Assembly (NCBI RefSeq): GCF_958979055.1 | Contig: NC_084899.1 | Coordinates: 1,562,501 to 1,626,500 of the forward strand | DNA: 64,000 bases | Direction of reading: 5' to 3' | From: Alnus glutinosa | Taxonomy: Eukaryota; Streptophyta; Magnoliopsida; Fagales; Betulaceae | Shown here: one piece after another, positions 11,676-24,076 of the stretch | Layout of the letters: every line of letters begins with the position of its first letter | Numbering within the stretch: position 1 is the stretch's first letter | Translations under genes and position numbers: made by a program | Notes under the pieces: generated by a model | What the model saw: only the letters and a program-made list of their open reading frames with translations | Database searches by the model: none | What the model was told of the DNA's origin: nothing

Positions 11676-12348
11676 TAGGGGTGTGCAAAACCCGCAATCC
11701 CCCCCAATCCAGCAGAGGACCGGGTTTTTAGGTTTTTTTGCGGGTTAGGGTCTTAATTTGAGAAATTTATGCGGCGCGGGTTGCGGGTTTAGCCTTTTAA
11801 AAAATGCGGGTCCCCGCCTTGCCCCGCATCGCACAAAGGACAAAAAAAAAAGAAAAAAAAAATCATGTTTCTTATAATTTTATCTATAATTAATAGGGTT
11901 TTTAGTTTAGTTTACAAGGCTAATTTCATAGAAAATGTTCTTGTATGGAAATATAAACGATTGAAATATATGTGTCAACATGTCGAAGGACTAAATTTAA
12001 GGAGCTTTGAAATTATAATTTTTTTCTTTAATGAAACAGAGTGATTTCCTAAAAATTTAACTTTGCATTCATAAGATTCTGTGAAAAATTAATATGAATT
12101 TAATTTTTTTATTAAAAAAACCAGTATTTTTTTGAATTTTTATTTTTTACAAAATAAAATTAAAATTACATAAATGCCACTCAAAATACCCATCCTGCCC
12201 CGCGCGAACTCGCCCCACAGTGATCCTCCCCGCACGATTAGTCTTTATCAAGTGTTGTTTGCGGGTTGGAAATTTTCAACCTGCAAAGGTGCGGGACAGG
12301 GCCAAAATAGGCAGAAACCCGCACCGCCCCTGCCCATAGACACCCTAA
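11676..12348. mobile_element. Nonautonomous hAT MITE, 673 bp, in the NPR1 upstream region
   Basis: The element is flanked by the exact 8-bp duplication ccagtggc at 11668-11675 and 12349-12356. Its left end taggggtgtgcaaaacccgc and inverted right end ttagggtgtctatgggcagg match the style of the hAT element at 2470-7538, including GC-rich subterminal DNA (cgggtttt, ccgcacc) around an AT-rich core. It has no transposase and probably was moved in trans by a related hAT. Its right end lies 513 bp upstream of the NPR1 start codon. Confidence 0.88.
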
Positions 12349-12729
12349 CCAGTGGCCTACAACATTTTTGAGCGGATAATTTTCCTCACACTATTGATTT
12401 TGTAAATTCGCTGTACGAAGATATACATATACTGATTTCTATCATTTTGCTTTTGCCATTCATCGAAGCAAAATGAAGGTCCTGATTAGTGATTAGCACG
12501 TACGAAAATTCCCCTTATATTGGAATTTGGAATATGACACAAAACGGCAAGTCGTTACATTTCAGTGGCATAAATAGAATAATAGATTAGAAAGTCTTCG
12601 ACTAATTTTTAATTTTTTACATCGTCACCCATCTTCCCAGCCGACTCTCTCTTCCGACTTTCTCTCTCTCTCTGCAACTTCAGCCCAAAAATTCACGAAT
12701 CATGGCCTTTCCTCTCAGACGCTGAACAT

Positions 12730-12735
12730 AGTCAA
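12730..12735 (-). promoter_or_regulatory. W-box (TTGACT on the minus strand) in the NPR1 leader/promoter
   Basis: agtcaa on the plus strand is the WRKY-binding hexamer TTGACT in reverse, 125 bp before the NPR1 start codon. Arabidopsis NPR1 is known to be controlled by WRKY factors through W-boxes upstream of its start. A single hexamer can occur by chance. Confidence 0.4.
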
Positions 12736-12860
12736 TATTCCCTCTCTTTCTCTGCAAATCTATTGCTCTGATTCTCTCACTTTTCGTACATCCAAAGAGC
12801 TCTCTCTATCAATATCTATGCTTTTCCATTTCACATAGTCTCTCTCTGTCTTTGAATGTA

Positions 12861-15800
12861 ATGGATAATAAATTCGGTTTCTCGGATTCGAACGAAATCA
12901 GCTATAGCAGCAGCATATGCTCCGTGGCGACCAACGCCGAAACCCTCTCCTCCGAGCCATCACCGGCTCCGGATATCTCGGCCCTACGCCGACTCTCTGA
13001 GAATCTCGAATCGATCTTCCACTCGCCCGGGTCGGACTTCGCCGACGCCAAGATCGTCGTCAGTAGTAGTACTACTAGTAACGGCCGTGAAGTCCCTGTA
13101 CACCGGTGCATTCTCTCGGCGAGGAGTCCTTTCTTCAAGAGCTTGTTCTCCGGTTCCTCGCGGGCGGGGAAAAAAGGCGAGTTCGAACTTAAGGAGCTAG
13201 CGAGAGATTACGAGGTCGGGTTCGATGCGCTAGAGGCGGTCTTGGCTTATCTGTACAGCGGCAAGGTGAAACCGTTGCCGAAAGATGTATGCGTTTGCGT
13301 TGACGAAGATTGCCTCCACGAGGCGTGCAGGCCCGTTGTGGATTTCATGGTCGAGGTGCTCTATGCCTCGTTTACATTCCAGATTTCTGAGCTGATGGCT
13401 CTTTATCAGGTAATAGTAGCACTAGCACACACTAATAGCGTGCAAGCCTTCTTTTACTTTCGATTCTCTAACATAATAGCTTGAATAGTTGTGATCAAGG
13501 CAGTAATTTTAACCAAACAATTTATTTTCATGTTTAGCATCCCATGTTGAAAATCTTCAATTTCTTAGAATTGCGAGATTAATAAAAAGACTAATATTAG
13601 TTTGAAATCCTTGAAACATGTAGAGTCTAGGCAAACTCGCTTCGCGATTCACTGATTAGTAATTAGTAATTAGCGTAGCTCCGCTATTTTGTGGCAGTAG
13701 CTGAATGCGAAAATTGTTAGGAAGCCATTACTGAGAGGATTGTTTATGGTTATGTAGACTAATGGGCTGTGAAGCATTCAGCTTAATCAAGGTAAGGCTT
13801 GGTGGTGTTGGGTCTGTGTCCTGAGCTACCTAGTGTTTGTTGCTTAGAGCATTGAAGGCCGTCCCTCTTTTTTTCTTATAAAACTGTTTTTAGCACACTA
13901 CCATGAAGATCTAAAATCTGTGCTATGACTTTGGCTTACTGTAAGATCATGTTCCCACCAAAAAGGGCCACCAAGTTCTTATTAACTCATGTCCCAATTG
14001 TCTCGGCTATATTGTTGGATTCTCTTGTGTGTTGTGTTAATGCAGGCAGCATCTTGGTTTTGGGCTTTCTCTTCCCTGAGATTGATGCATCTAGTAAATT
14101 TATTCCGTGTTCTAATTACTTTTAACATTACAACTATGAACTATAAATGGGAATGTTCTAGATTCTTATTCACTTTTATAGCATGTGGCACTGTTACATT
14201 CTGCTTAGCTACTCCTAATAGGAAATAATTGCTGCTTCAGTTTTCCGCATTTTTTTTTTCCCTCTGGATATTATGTTTTGATCTCTTTTTTGAATATTTC
14301 GTTAGCTTGTCTTTGGTTGCAGAGGCTCTTGCTAGTCATTCTTCACAAGGTTGCAATAGATGACATTTTGGTCATTCTATCTGTTGCGAACATGTGTGGT
14401 GAAGCATGCAAAAGATTGCTGGAAAGGTGTATTGAGATTATTGTCAAATCTGATGTTGATATTGTTACTCTTGATAAAGCCCTTCCCCAACATATTGTCA
14501 AACAAATCATGGATTCACGAAAGGAACTCGGCTTGATCACGCCTGAAAGCAGCAGTTTTCCAGATAAACATGTAAAGAGAATACATAGGGCCCTGGACTC
14601 GGATGACGTTGAATTAGTCAGAATGCTACTCAAAGAGGGGCATACCAATCTAGATGATGCATTTGCTCTCCACTATGCTGTGGCATACTGTGATGCAAAG
14701 ACCACAACAGAGCTTCTTGATCTTGGACTTGCTGATGTTAACCATAGGAATTTGAGGGGCTACAGCGTGTTGCATGTTGCTGCAATTAGGAAAGAACCTA
14801 AGATCATAGTTTCCCTCCTAACAAAGGGAGCCAAACCATCAGATCTTACATCGGATGGTAGAAAAGCAATTCAGATCTCAAAACGACTCACGAAGTACAT
14901 GGATTATTATACGTCCACCGAGCAAGGAAAAGCTTCTCCCAGGGATCGGTTATGTATAGAGATATTGGAGCAAGCTGAAAGAAGAGATCCATTGCTAGGA
15001 GAGGCTTCTCATTCTCTTGCTATGGCAGGCGATGATCTCCGTATGAAATTGCTATACCTTGAAAATAGAGGTTAGTTTCCCATTAGGCCCAAATTTATTT
15101 TCTTTACTTTCATTTGTGTTCCTTAGCTGTTTTTTTTTTTTTTTTTTGATAAGTAAGAAAACTTTATAAATAAGCGTAAGGCGCCCCTAAGTACACCGGG
15201 AGTATACACAAGATCTGTTCATAGTCTTTTTTCTCAAAGTATATCTACATTGCTGCATATAAGATTTAACTTGGTGTCTTTTATACTTCCATTTCTTCCT
15301 TTTAGTTTGAACTTCCTTTCTTTGTTTTAGTATATCGACAAGAAACTTGGTGTTTTTATATCCCTTGGTTTTGTATGTGATACATCCAACACATTGCTGC
15401 AGTTCCAGCTGATCTATTTTGAGTTTGCAAGACAATTGATGCCAGATAGAACTAAGATTGTTCTGACAGCGTATGATAGGAGCATAAACTATGAATTGAG
15501 GATAAAAAAGGGAATTCAGGAAGAAAGAAAATAACAAATAGGGAAGAGATAACCCCTAATTGCCCCAAATAAGCAAACAAATAAATAAGTCTGAAAGACT
15601 AAAAATTTAATTGATATTTCAAAACTTTGATTGACAAAATAATACAGACCTGCCTTTAATAGGCAAAGTTTGAGCATTTTCCAAGAAGAATTCTTGGAGA
15701 AAAAGAATGAAATAAAAATACAAAATATAACCGTAAACTTGGAGACAAAGTAAAAGTCTTGTACATAAAGTAAAATATATTATTCTAAAAATAATCTTCA

Positions 15801-18151
15801 AATGTTTTGTACGATTCTTTCCATTCTCGGGCTAATCTTATTCAAGAAATAATCTTCAAATCTTATGCTTGACTTTCTCTTGCATCAACAATTTTCCGTA
15901 GCATCCACGAGATTATAATAATGAGCATAAAGGGGGGGGGGGGGGGGAGGGATAATTTGCATGTATTCTTTAAGCATTGTAATCATCCAACCAGCCATTC
16001 AAATTTCTTGACAAGAATGAGAGGACTTCCATTGTTTTCAACTCCAATGGGAGTAGTAACTTACAATTATTTTTCTCTGCCGCCTGGTTTGGTTAAGGCA
16101 ATATGCTTCAGCGCTTGGCTACTGCTTCTCCATCTTGATAATCTTTGAAAGTAAACTCTTACACTTGATAATAATAATTTTCAGAGTATTAAAAGAGCAG
16201 AGTTATGGCACTAAAATATTTCCATGTCTTGTGTTAACATATTCTTTAACTTTTTTCTGTAGCCCGTTAAACTATTTTTATTCCTTTGGAAGTTATATGT
16301 GAAAGACATAGTTATTGCTTTTTCCTGTTTCCTGGAATCTTATGCTATTTTATGTTGGTCTCCATGACTCTTTCATAAAAAGATTATTGGTCTTATGTTT
16401 AAACGATTTATCTGTGCCTTACCTTTTTCAAAGTTTTTTTTTTTTTTAAGAAAACATGTCTTTCTGTTAGAAAGAAATGCTTAATTTTAATGTACTTAAC
16501 GGCATCGTGTGATGATAGTTATAAGTCTGTGTTATCTTTCTAGAATAAGATACTGCTAGTTACTTATAGTGTGATTTGAAGGAGGCAGAGCGTTTGTCAT
16601 ATTGACCTTGTGATATGTATAACCATTAAATTTTTTATGGATCTGATAATTGGTATCCATGTGCTTATACAAGGGTGCGTTTCTTTTGAAGAACATGCAG
16701 CTGCTGTTTAGGGAATCTTGCCTTCATTCCATTTATCATCTTACTATTTCTTTGCGATAAATTTGCTAGTTGAAGTAAGGCAAAATATTACCACCATTTC
16801 TGTACTATTTTTGTTGTCTCCTCCCCAGGCTAGCTGAAAGATGATACAAAAAATTAGAATTTTGATAGAAAATTTGGAGGATTGTTCTTATCTTTACTAT
16901 CATGATACCAGAGAATGAGATTTTTTTTTTCCCCGCTTTTTATTTAGAGCTACCTAGTAGCTAATGATCCCTTGGAGCATTACACTATTCCGGTTATTAT
17001 AAAGAGGCTTTTGGTTAAATTCATGATCTGTTGTTTGAAACAGTTGATAATGCTATATATTGATTAATTCTTGACAGTTGGACTGGCAAAACTTCTATTC
17101 CCCATGGAAGCAAAAGTTGTAATGGATATTGCTCAAGTTGATGGCACTTCTGAGTTTCCATTGGGCATCAAGTCTAAGAATTTGAGGAACGCCCAGAGAA
17201 CAACTGTAGACTTAAATGAGGCACCTTTCAGAATCGAAGAGGAGCATCTACTTAGGATGAGAGCACTCTCTAAAACTGGTAATGGTTCCTCACATATACA
17301 TATGCACCTCCAATAATTATATCTTTTGTTTCGTTTTAACATCAAAAGATTTGTTCGATCAGCCCCTGCAAAAACTCACCTGGATGGACAAGTTTTCTAG
17401 GCTGATGTGCCCTTTTATGTTGGAACTTTACAAGAATTATATTTCCTAGATGTTATATCAGAAATTAATCTCTGGTCATTAATTCTGATGTTTCTTACAA
17501 AATATCAAATATAATTTGAACTTCGTCTTTAGGAATCAATTTCTGAAAAGATGCTATGGTTTCCTAATCTTCCCTCACAAAAGAAGAAGTACCTAATTTC
17601 TTTGTTTACTGAGGCAAATACATGCCACTTCTGAACAATGGCAGAGGATCAATACAACATCATCTTCAGATTTCTTTTTTCTTTTTTCTTTTTTCTTTAA
17701 AGATGATCTCATAGGAAGTTGTATTTTCATTACTATCGTTTTTTCTTTCCTTCATACAAGGGATAACCTCTTGTTGAATCTCTAAAGTAAAGGGAAGCAA
17801 ACCAGATTTTGTGCTGTCAGTTATTCAAAAATTACATTGCTTAATGTGCCTGATTTTCTCTTCCTCTTAATATGAGCAGTGGAACTTGGAAAACGCTTCT
17901 TCCCTCGTTGCTCAGAAGTCCTTAATAAGATAATGGATGCTGACGATATATCACAACTGGCATGCTTGGGGAATGACAGTCCAGAGGAGAGACTCTTGAA
18001 GAAACAAAGGTATATGGAACTCCAAGAAGTTCTAAATAAGGCGTTCGATGAAGATAAGCAGGAGATTGATCGGTCTGCTATGTCAACTTCGGCATCTTCC
18101 ACATCCAGAGGGTTGGTGAAGCCTAATGGTAAGCACACCATCAACAAATAA
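12861..18151 (+). CDS. NPR1: NPR1, salicylate-responsive immune co-regulator, 4 exons, 589 aa
   Basis: Exons 12861-13409, 14323-15070, 17078-17278 and 17880-18151 join in frame with GT-AG introns to 589 codons; Arabidopsis NPR1 has 593. NPR1 acts in cytosol and nucleus, binds salicylate and works with TGA factors to switch on defence genes. Visible parts: an IkB-like DSxxxS site (DSNEIS, residues 9-14); a BTB/POZ domain at about 60-183 with HRC at 81-83 (Arabidopsis C82) and a zinc-type C-x4-C-x-H-x2-C at C146, C151, H153 and C156; Cys212 (Arabidopsis C216); ankyrin repeats around 265-360 ([34 protein letters not shown]); and the C-terminal domain with LENR ending at Arg432, the salicylate-contact position, then [20 protein letters not shown] occurs at about 470. 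The C-terminus ([15 protein letters not shown]) lacks the dense basic cluster of Arabidopsis NPR1. ATG 12861 gives the normal N-terminus. Confidence 0.95.
15130..15213 (-). mobile_element. 5'-truncated LINE 3' end in NPR1 intron 2
   Basis: A T run at 15130-15147 is followed by gataagtaagaaaactttat and the GC-rich gtaaggcgcccctaagtaca, the 3' tail of a LINE family read on the minus strand. The same tail recurs at about 37383-37598 and, on the plus strand, at 46930-47041. The far boundary is not clear and I saw no target duplication here. Confidence 0.6.
15932..15947 (+). repeat. G16 homopolymer in NPR1 intron 2
   Basis: Sixteen consecutive G followed by AGGG. Such a run can fold into a G-quadruplex and is prone to length change and sequencing error. 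Confidence 0.8.
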
Positions 18152-18498
18152 ATAGTTACTGATAAAAAGATGCAAAATACCTCTTTGTTTCTTCTAGGTC
18201 TCTCATTTCTTTTTCTTTTTCTTTTTCTTTTTTTTCCTGTATCATATGCCTATGTATTTAATTGATTATTGGCCGAGGGGTACTGTGATTGTTATCTTAA
18301 TTGCATTACAGATCTTGAGTGATGACATTCCTTCCTTCTTTCTTTCTCCTGAGTTCCCATTTTTTTTTTGTTTAGTATGGAGAAGATTTATGGAAATAAG
18401 TGTGGACTCCATATACTTGTTTGGCAGTACTACATCTGATGATCCTTTTACCATGAATTGCAAATACTGCGATGGGACCCTGTAAGGCAGTCCCCTGC

Positions 18499-18599
18499 GG
18501 GAGGTTGTTCAGGCCTTTACTTGCTATAGCAGTCCGAGTAGGTGGGGTCCGGACTGCCCAGCATTTGTTCAAATAAGTAGAGCCTGAACAAACTCTCCC
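18499..18599. repeat. Fold-back hairpin element downstream of NPR1
   Basis: gggaggttgttcaggcct (from 18499) pairs with aggcct-like agagcctgaacaaactctcc ending at 18599, giving a stem of about 24 bp. Inside, gcagtccg (18529-18536) pairs with cggactgc (18550-18557). Just outside, ggcagtcc at 18486 also matches the complement of ggactgcc at 18551. It could be a small MITE or a transcribed hairpin; I cannot choose. It lies about 350 bp after the NPR1 stop, possibly in its 3' UTR. Confidence 0.6.
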
Positions 18600-20082
18600 A
18601 TGAACTATCCTATTGCACAGGATATGTACTTTGGCTTTGAATTTTATGAGGGACCCAAAATTTTCTATTCGAGTCTTAGAGAATTTTTAGGTGAGATCAA
18701 TCTCCTTTATCTTTTAGTCTGCCATTGGACTGCTTATTGTTCATTTAGAAAGTGCCAGCAGGGTCTAGATTTGCCACTAGTTCACACTATTCTTTAAGCT
18801 CGTATTTGCTTCTTTAGGCAACAATCTAAATCCCACTTTAAGTCACATCTTGCACTTTCGCAAGAGACCCACCAAATCTATAAACATATTATATAGGAGT
18901 GCTTTTGTCGTCAAACATGTGCCGCGATTTTGAGCACAGATGGATTTGCTTGAACTTTCTGGTGAAGATCTTAGTCATCTAATTACATTTAGCTCAGACA
19001 ACTTTTTATCAAGAATAGCTCACAGATTCAGCTGACATTGCAAATTGATAGGATATCTTGCAAAAATTGAAACATTAAGAGGATATTGTAAGTTAGGTAG
19101 ACGATTTGAGAGAACATTACAAATTAGGTGATAGATTGAAGCGAAAGCATAATTTTCTTTTAAAAAAATTAAGTAAATATTATTTTTCAAAAAGACACAA
19201 TAGCCACAAGAGTCATGTCGGTGCCCCTAATTATCAAAATAAGGGACTCCTTGTTGGTGAAAAGAAACTTAAAGCTCTTTTAATGATTCATGTTCATATT
19301 TTTTTTAATGATTCACGTTTCTTTATCCAAGTAAATAATGTTATTTAGTAGATTGTTATATAATTTTTATATAATTGAGATGACATGATAGTAAAAATTA
19401 ACTCTTGCATCAAGACTTATAAATAAATAATATCACACTATTTAAATTATATGACAATCATAAATAACATTAATCTCTATTAAAACCACAAGACATTTGA
19501 ATCCACATGGCCATTGCCAAGGAAGAAAGAAAAAATAGTGTTAATCAAACAACATATAGACTATTTTAATTGAAAATATAGAATAAATAATAAGAAATTT
19601 GAACTCAATAATTTTGTTTCCTTCTTTTTTGATATGACCAACCAAGTAGGAGGGAATTCCAATCAGTGACTTTCACAAGGTGTACTCCCTAGTGGATTTA
19701 AGAGAGAGTTACTCTTACTCTTGAATTTATACAATGTTAAATTATCACTTATATTCAAAAGTTAAAATTTATAACAAATAAAAAATTTAATTAATATTTA
19801 ATCAAACCCGAACGGCAAGCTTCTAACACCGGTATTTATGTTATAAGTCAGACCAAGCTGTGCAATAGTGGGACAGCACTAAGAATTTTTACAAGACAAA
19901 GGAACACAACATTAAAGGAAAAAAAGAAAAAAGAAAAGAACACGCATGATCGTTTATCGATCATGCCATTGCCACCTCCGCGCGCAATGGATGAGGATCC
20001 CCCTCGTTAACCTTCAGCTCCTCTCCACGATTGAAGAAGCAATGGCCTCTAATTAAACATACTCATGCAACCTGCGTATGTA

Positions 20083-20084
<2 letters not shown>
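18600..20084. other. NPR1-HSF intergenic region, no gene seen
   Basis: AT-rich with only short reading frames and no recognisable product. The HSF terminator region must lie between about 19900 and 20193 on the minus strand. Confidence 0.4.

Positions 20085-20119
<35 letters not shown>
20085..20119. repeat. (TA)n microsatellite, 35 bp, near the HSF 3' end
   Basis: Unbroken alternating TA, 75 bp beyond the HSF stop codon, so probably within its 3' UTR. Confidence 0.9.
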
Positions 20120-20122
<3 letters not shown>

Positions 20123-20193
20123 AAAACGCTAACACGTACAATCATTTGGACTGATCAAAGCATCGCCCCAATACAACCAGATGGCTCCACCAG

Positions 20194-21899
20194 TCAACTC
20201 ACAAATCCACCCCAAGAATCAGGTGGCTTGGCAATCAAATCCTCGAACTCCGAATAGAATTTTGAGTCATTCACAGCCAACTCTTCGTCGATAATGGAGT
20301 TGTCCGCGAGCAGTTTCTCCGACATGACATGATAAACAGACGACATATCTGGGCTAGTGCTCGCATGATCAGACAACACATTGACCTTCCGATCCTGAAG
20401 AGGGCTGCACAAAACGTCGTCCATGGGAGCTGGGAAGGGTGTTTGTATTAGGCGGACATCCGCCGCCTCTTGCAAGATTTCAGAGAGTTCAGATAGACTA
20501 ATTGTCACGTCTCCCTGGGGTTGGTTTCTGCAATTCACACTTTTGCTTGTGTCAATGGGCTCATGAGGCAAGCTTTCACAGCCCAATTGGGCGGCTAGCA
20601 ATCTGCGTCTCTTGCCAAACTCAACCCCATCAAGCTCTCTCTTTTGCTTTCTCTTCTGGATTAATTGCTGCACGCAGCTGGGGCTTTTGGCTACTTTGGT
20701 GAGGAAAAGGAGCATCTGTTGTTGCCTACACTCCGCGCCTCGAATGCGATCTTCAACAGCAGTTATCTGATTCTGTGATTCCTCTTGTTGCTGGCCCAGC
20801 TTCAAGATTTCCACTTTCAGCACATTGTGATCCTTCTTCAGACTCACAAGCTCATCAGACTCCAACCCGGCCGGTTTCGTCAAATTGACACTAGTTTCCA
20901 CTCCTTGCTGCTGCTTGCTGAACCGACTTCTCCTCTTGATGTTCTTCAGCAAATGCCTCTTCCCTCTCTGAAACCCTTCGTTTGCAAACTTCCATTTATC
21001 CGTGTCAATCTTCTTGAAACCCTTGATCACCCATTTCACACCACCAAAACGTACCCCATCAACAACACAACAAATACCAAACTTTTTAATTAAGCACAGT
21101 AAACTTCAGTTTCTAATTATAAGGAACCAATGACAGAACCGAATTTCAAGCTATGCAAAGAAATATACAAACTTTTTAGCAATTTTTCCACATATTCCAG
21201 TAAGAAAACCATCCAACAGACCTCAAAAGTTCAACAAGGATAACCATTACAATTTACACAAACCAACAAACCCTGTTAAAATCCTTTCATTAAAGAAAAA
21301 CCCAAAACTTGGTTTCAGAATACATTACTCACATAAGTGTTGAGCTGTCGAATGAAGCTGGAGAAGTTCCTGTGCTTGAAATACTGAGGAAGAAGCTCTT
21401 GAGCGAAGACATGCTCGTCCCACACGGTGAAGCTGTCCCGGGTCTCACTCCACGACACCACTCTATCGGTCTCCGGGTCCTCCACCATCTCGAATATCTT
21501 CTTCAGAAATGGCGGCGGACCCGGCTCTTGCAGCCCCTCCATCGGCTTTGGCACCGCCTCCGACGAAGACGACGACGAAGGTCCATTTCCACCGCCGCCG
21601 CCAGAACCAGTGTAATTTCCTTTATCTTCAACACCCACTTCGTCCTCTTCTTCTTCTTTGATATGGACCACCTTGATGGCCTCAACGGTGTCTTTTGATA
21701 CAAAGGCCGCGTTTCTCAGTGCGGTGGATGAAGATGAAGAAGAGGACCCATCATCAAACGGCGCCGCTATTTCTTCCTCCTCCTCCTCCTCCTCCTCTTC
21801 TTCTTCTTCTTCTACTTCTTCTTCTATTTCTTCTAGTTTTACTGTGACCTGTTCTTTCATTGGCTTCTTTCCACCCCCACCTTCACTTTCAGCGACCAT
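20194..21899 (-). CDS. Class A heat-stress transcription factor (HsfA9/A2-like), 2 exons, 464 aa
   Basis: Exon 1 is 21899-21333 and exon 2 is 21021-20194, joined across the intron position shared by plant Hsf genes, between NTY and GFKK inside the DNA-binding domain. The domain is at about 127-222 ([42 protein letters not shown]-like, then [20 protein letters not shown]). The hydrophobic heptad region HR-A/B follows at about 245-310 with the class A spacing, then a basic nuclear signal (QKRKQKREL and FGKRRR). The end [15 protein letters not shown] is a candidate acidic-aromatic activation motif. The N-terminus is unusually long (about 120 residues) with runs of Glu, Ser and Gly. It binds heat-shock elements as a trimer in the nucleus. 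The DNA-binding domain looks closest to A9-type sequences, but I am unsure of the subclass. The ATG at 21899 is the first in frame. Confidence 0.92.
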
Positions 21900-21943
21900 T
21901 TGTTTTCTGGCTTTTTGGGTCAAGTGAGAGTATCACTGAGAAA

Positions 21944-22040
21944 GAGAGAGAGAGAGAGAGTTTGTTTATACATAGTGACAAAGAGCCACCGATATATCCA
22001 AAAGAATTGCACAGAGAGAGAGAGAGAGAGAAAGAGAGAG
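21944..22040. repeat. Two GA microsatellites in the HSF 5' leader
   Basis: GA repeats at 21944-21960 and 22012-22040 lie 45-140 bp upstream of the HSF start codon (CT repeats on its coding strand), a common feature of plant 5' UTRs. Confidence 0.8.
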
Positions 22041-23181
22041 TGTGAGTCTATTTTGAGGAAGTCTGTAGATCGCCACGTCTCACTGCTTTTGAAGTTTTTG
22101 CCATTTGTAGCTATTATGTGGACCGGACCTCCTGTTCCCACCTAATCCGAGCCCCTCAATTGTCTAGAAACTTCTAAATGGCCCCTCTTTTCTTTATTAT
22201 TTATATTTGTGTATAGCCAGGATCTCCAAGCAAAAAACAAAACAGAAATGTTGCAGGCTATAGGGGGGACCGTCCAAGTGTCACCACTGGGACCCATCTA
22301 AAGCATTTCCTAGTGGGACCCACTGTTCTTGACCAGAACTTGTAAAAGGCCTTTAATCTGGTGATGGAATCACAACCGCTGGATTTTTATTTTCTTTTTT
22401 GATTGTTACAAATGTCCATGCATAGACTATGAGGTATGAATTTGATCCTAAACTTTTGATTTACGTAATTTATTTCCTGACATTATATTTGTGATAAATC
22501 AAATATTTCATTAAAAACAAATTATTGATTATATAACATCTATATTATTTTTCCCGTATTTATTCTCCTCTTGGGACCAAAAAAAAAAATGTTCAATCAT
22601 CAATTATTTTAAAATTCTAAACTAATAAAAATAATAAATTTAATAATTTACTTAATATTCGAATATCCCTCATATGTGGAATCAAAATTTTTCTTAATAT
22701 ATGAAAGTCAGTATCTAAAATGTTTAATTAAAATGAAAGATAAATTATAAAGACAATTTTAATAAAAACATAATAATAAATTTAATCATTTTAATAAAAA
22801 AAAAAATCATTTCTTTTGTTCGATTTTAGTGATCACAAGTTTTAAAATTACTCTAGTTTTCAATGTCTTTTTAGTGTGAAACATAGACATATTGGTCAAG
22901 AAAGTCCACTAAAAGAAATTTGGTTATTATGATAATTAACAATACTCCATATATGGCACGTAATTAAATCTACTAGAATTAATAAAAAAAAAATACTCAC
23001 AAATATAATACCCACAATGTAAATTATTCAAATTAAATATTCGTTAGACCATATGGACACATTTTAAAGCATAATGACAACATTCATAATTTTCTTTACT
23101 TTCCCTTCTATTTTGTAAGCATGTGCATGTCACCTATCTCTTCTGATTATTGCTTACTTTGGTCGATCTTAAAAAATAATA
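22041..23181. other. HSF upstream region, no gene seen
   Basis: The first few hundred bases are presumably HSF promoter. The rest is AT-rich and without reading frames of note. Confidence 0.4.
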
Positions 23182-23186
23182 ATTGT

Positions 23187-23936
23187 TGTTGGAAAAATAA
23201 TCATCCCCAAAGTTGAGTAGGCCCATGACCAAACCGGGTGCTTAGTTGGTCTGATTGACTTGGCTATACTTGCTCGGTCACCAAGGTTTTGGATATTCAC
23301 TACAAAATCCTATAGATGAATCGTCTTGGAATATTTACATCTCGAATATTCTATGTCGTCACGGATAAGCTATGAGAAAATATCAAACGATCGTATCTAA
23401 GTGGCCTTGGGAATGACTACTCGGGATAGTTATGAAGCTATTTAAAGATTACTCTAACTAAAATTCAAGGGATAAGGAATAAGATTTGATCCCATAATCC
23501 TAGCAGGCACAGAAGGACTCTATTTCCAAGTTTTCCCGATAAGTTTATTATCCGTAGAATAACTCTATCTCGGGTTTTTCAGGATATACAATTATCCTAT
23601 AAAATATGGGATAAGAGACCTGATATTTATCAATTATCAGCTGAAAGGGAGTGTCCTACCTGAATTGAATTTTCAAGAAGATAAGTTTGATTCTCTGCTA
23701 TTTAGCAATCAGAGTCCTAACAAAACTACATTATAGCAACCCAGTAATTTTGGAACTATGTGCCTATAAATAGGATAAATTTACTGTCTAATATCTGAGT
23801 TTACTCTACTCTGAATACTCTCAAAATTGTCTATAAAAACTAATTTAGGCATCGGAGTGGGGACAGTCGGCACTCTCGACGAGCTATTTATTATTTTGCA
23901 GATCTTGAAAAAGGCGAATCATAAACTGTATCAACA
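23187..23936 (+). mobile_element. Solo LTR of a Ty3/gypsy-type retrotransposon (fossil), about 750 bp
   Basis: The stretch begins TGTTGG and ends TATCAACA, the TG...CA borders of an LTR, with attgt before and attgc after, a near-match of the 5-bp target repeat. Inside are a TATA-like tataaatag near 23765 and the phrase aggcatcggagtgg, common in plant gypsy LTRs. No internal coding region or second LTR is present, so it is what is left after LTR recombination. The slightly decayed flanking repeat suggests moderate age. Confidence 0.75.
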
Positions 23937-24076
23937 ATTGCAGTGAAGGGCTTTTTTATGCACTAAATAAGACTTCATAATATCACTAATATTACATTAC
24001 AATAGACAAAATCATTAGGTTAACAAATACCAAGAGAGAACGGTTCCGCTTGAATTTAGTTTCAAATTAAAATTAA

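Noticed and set aside
14343-14648. 101-codon minus frame within NPR1 exon 2
   Set aside because: Antisense shadow of the ankyrin-region coding sequence.
21427-21927. Ser-, Leu- and Pro-rich frames opposite HSF exon 1
   Set aside because: Antisense shadows of the Glu/Ser repeat codons of HSF.
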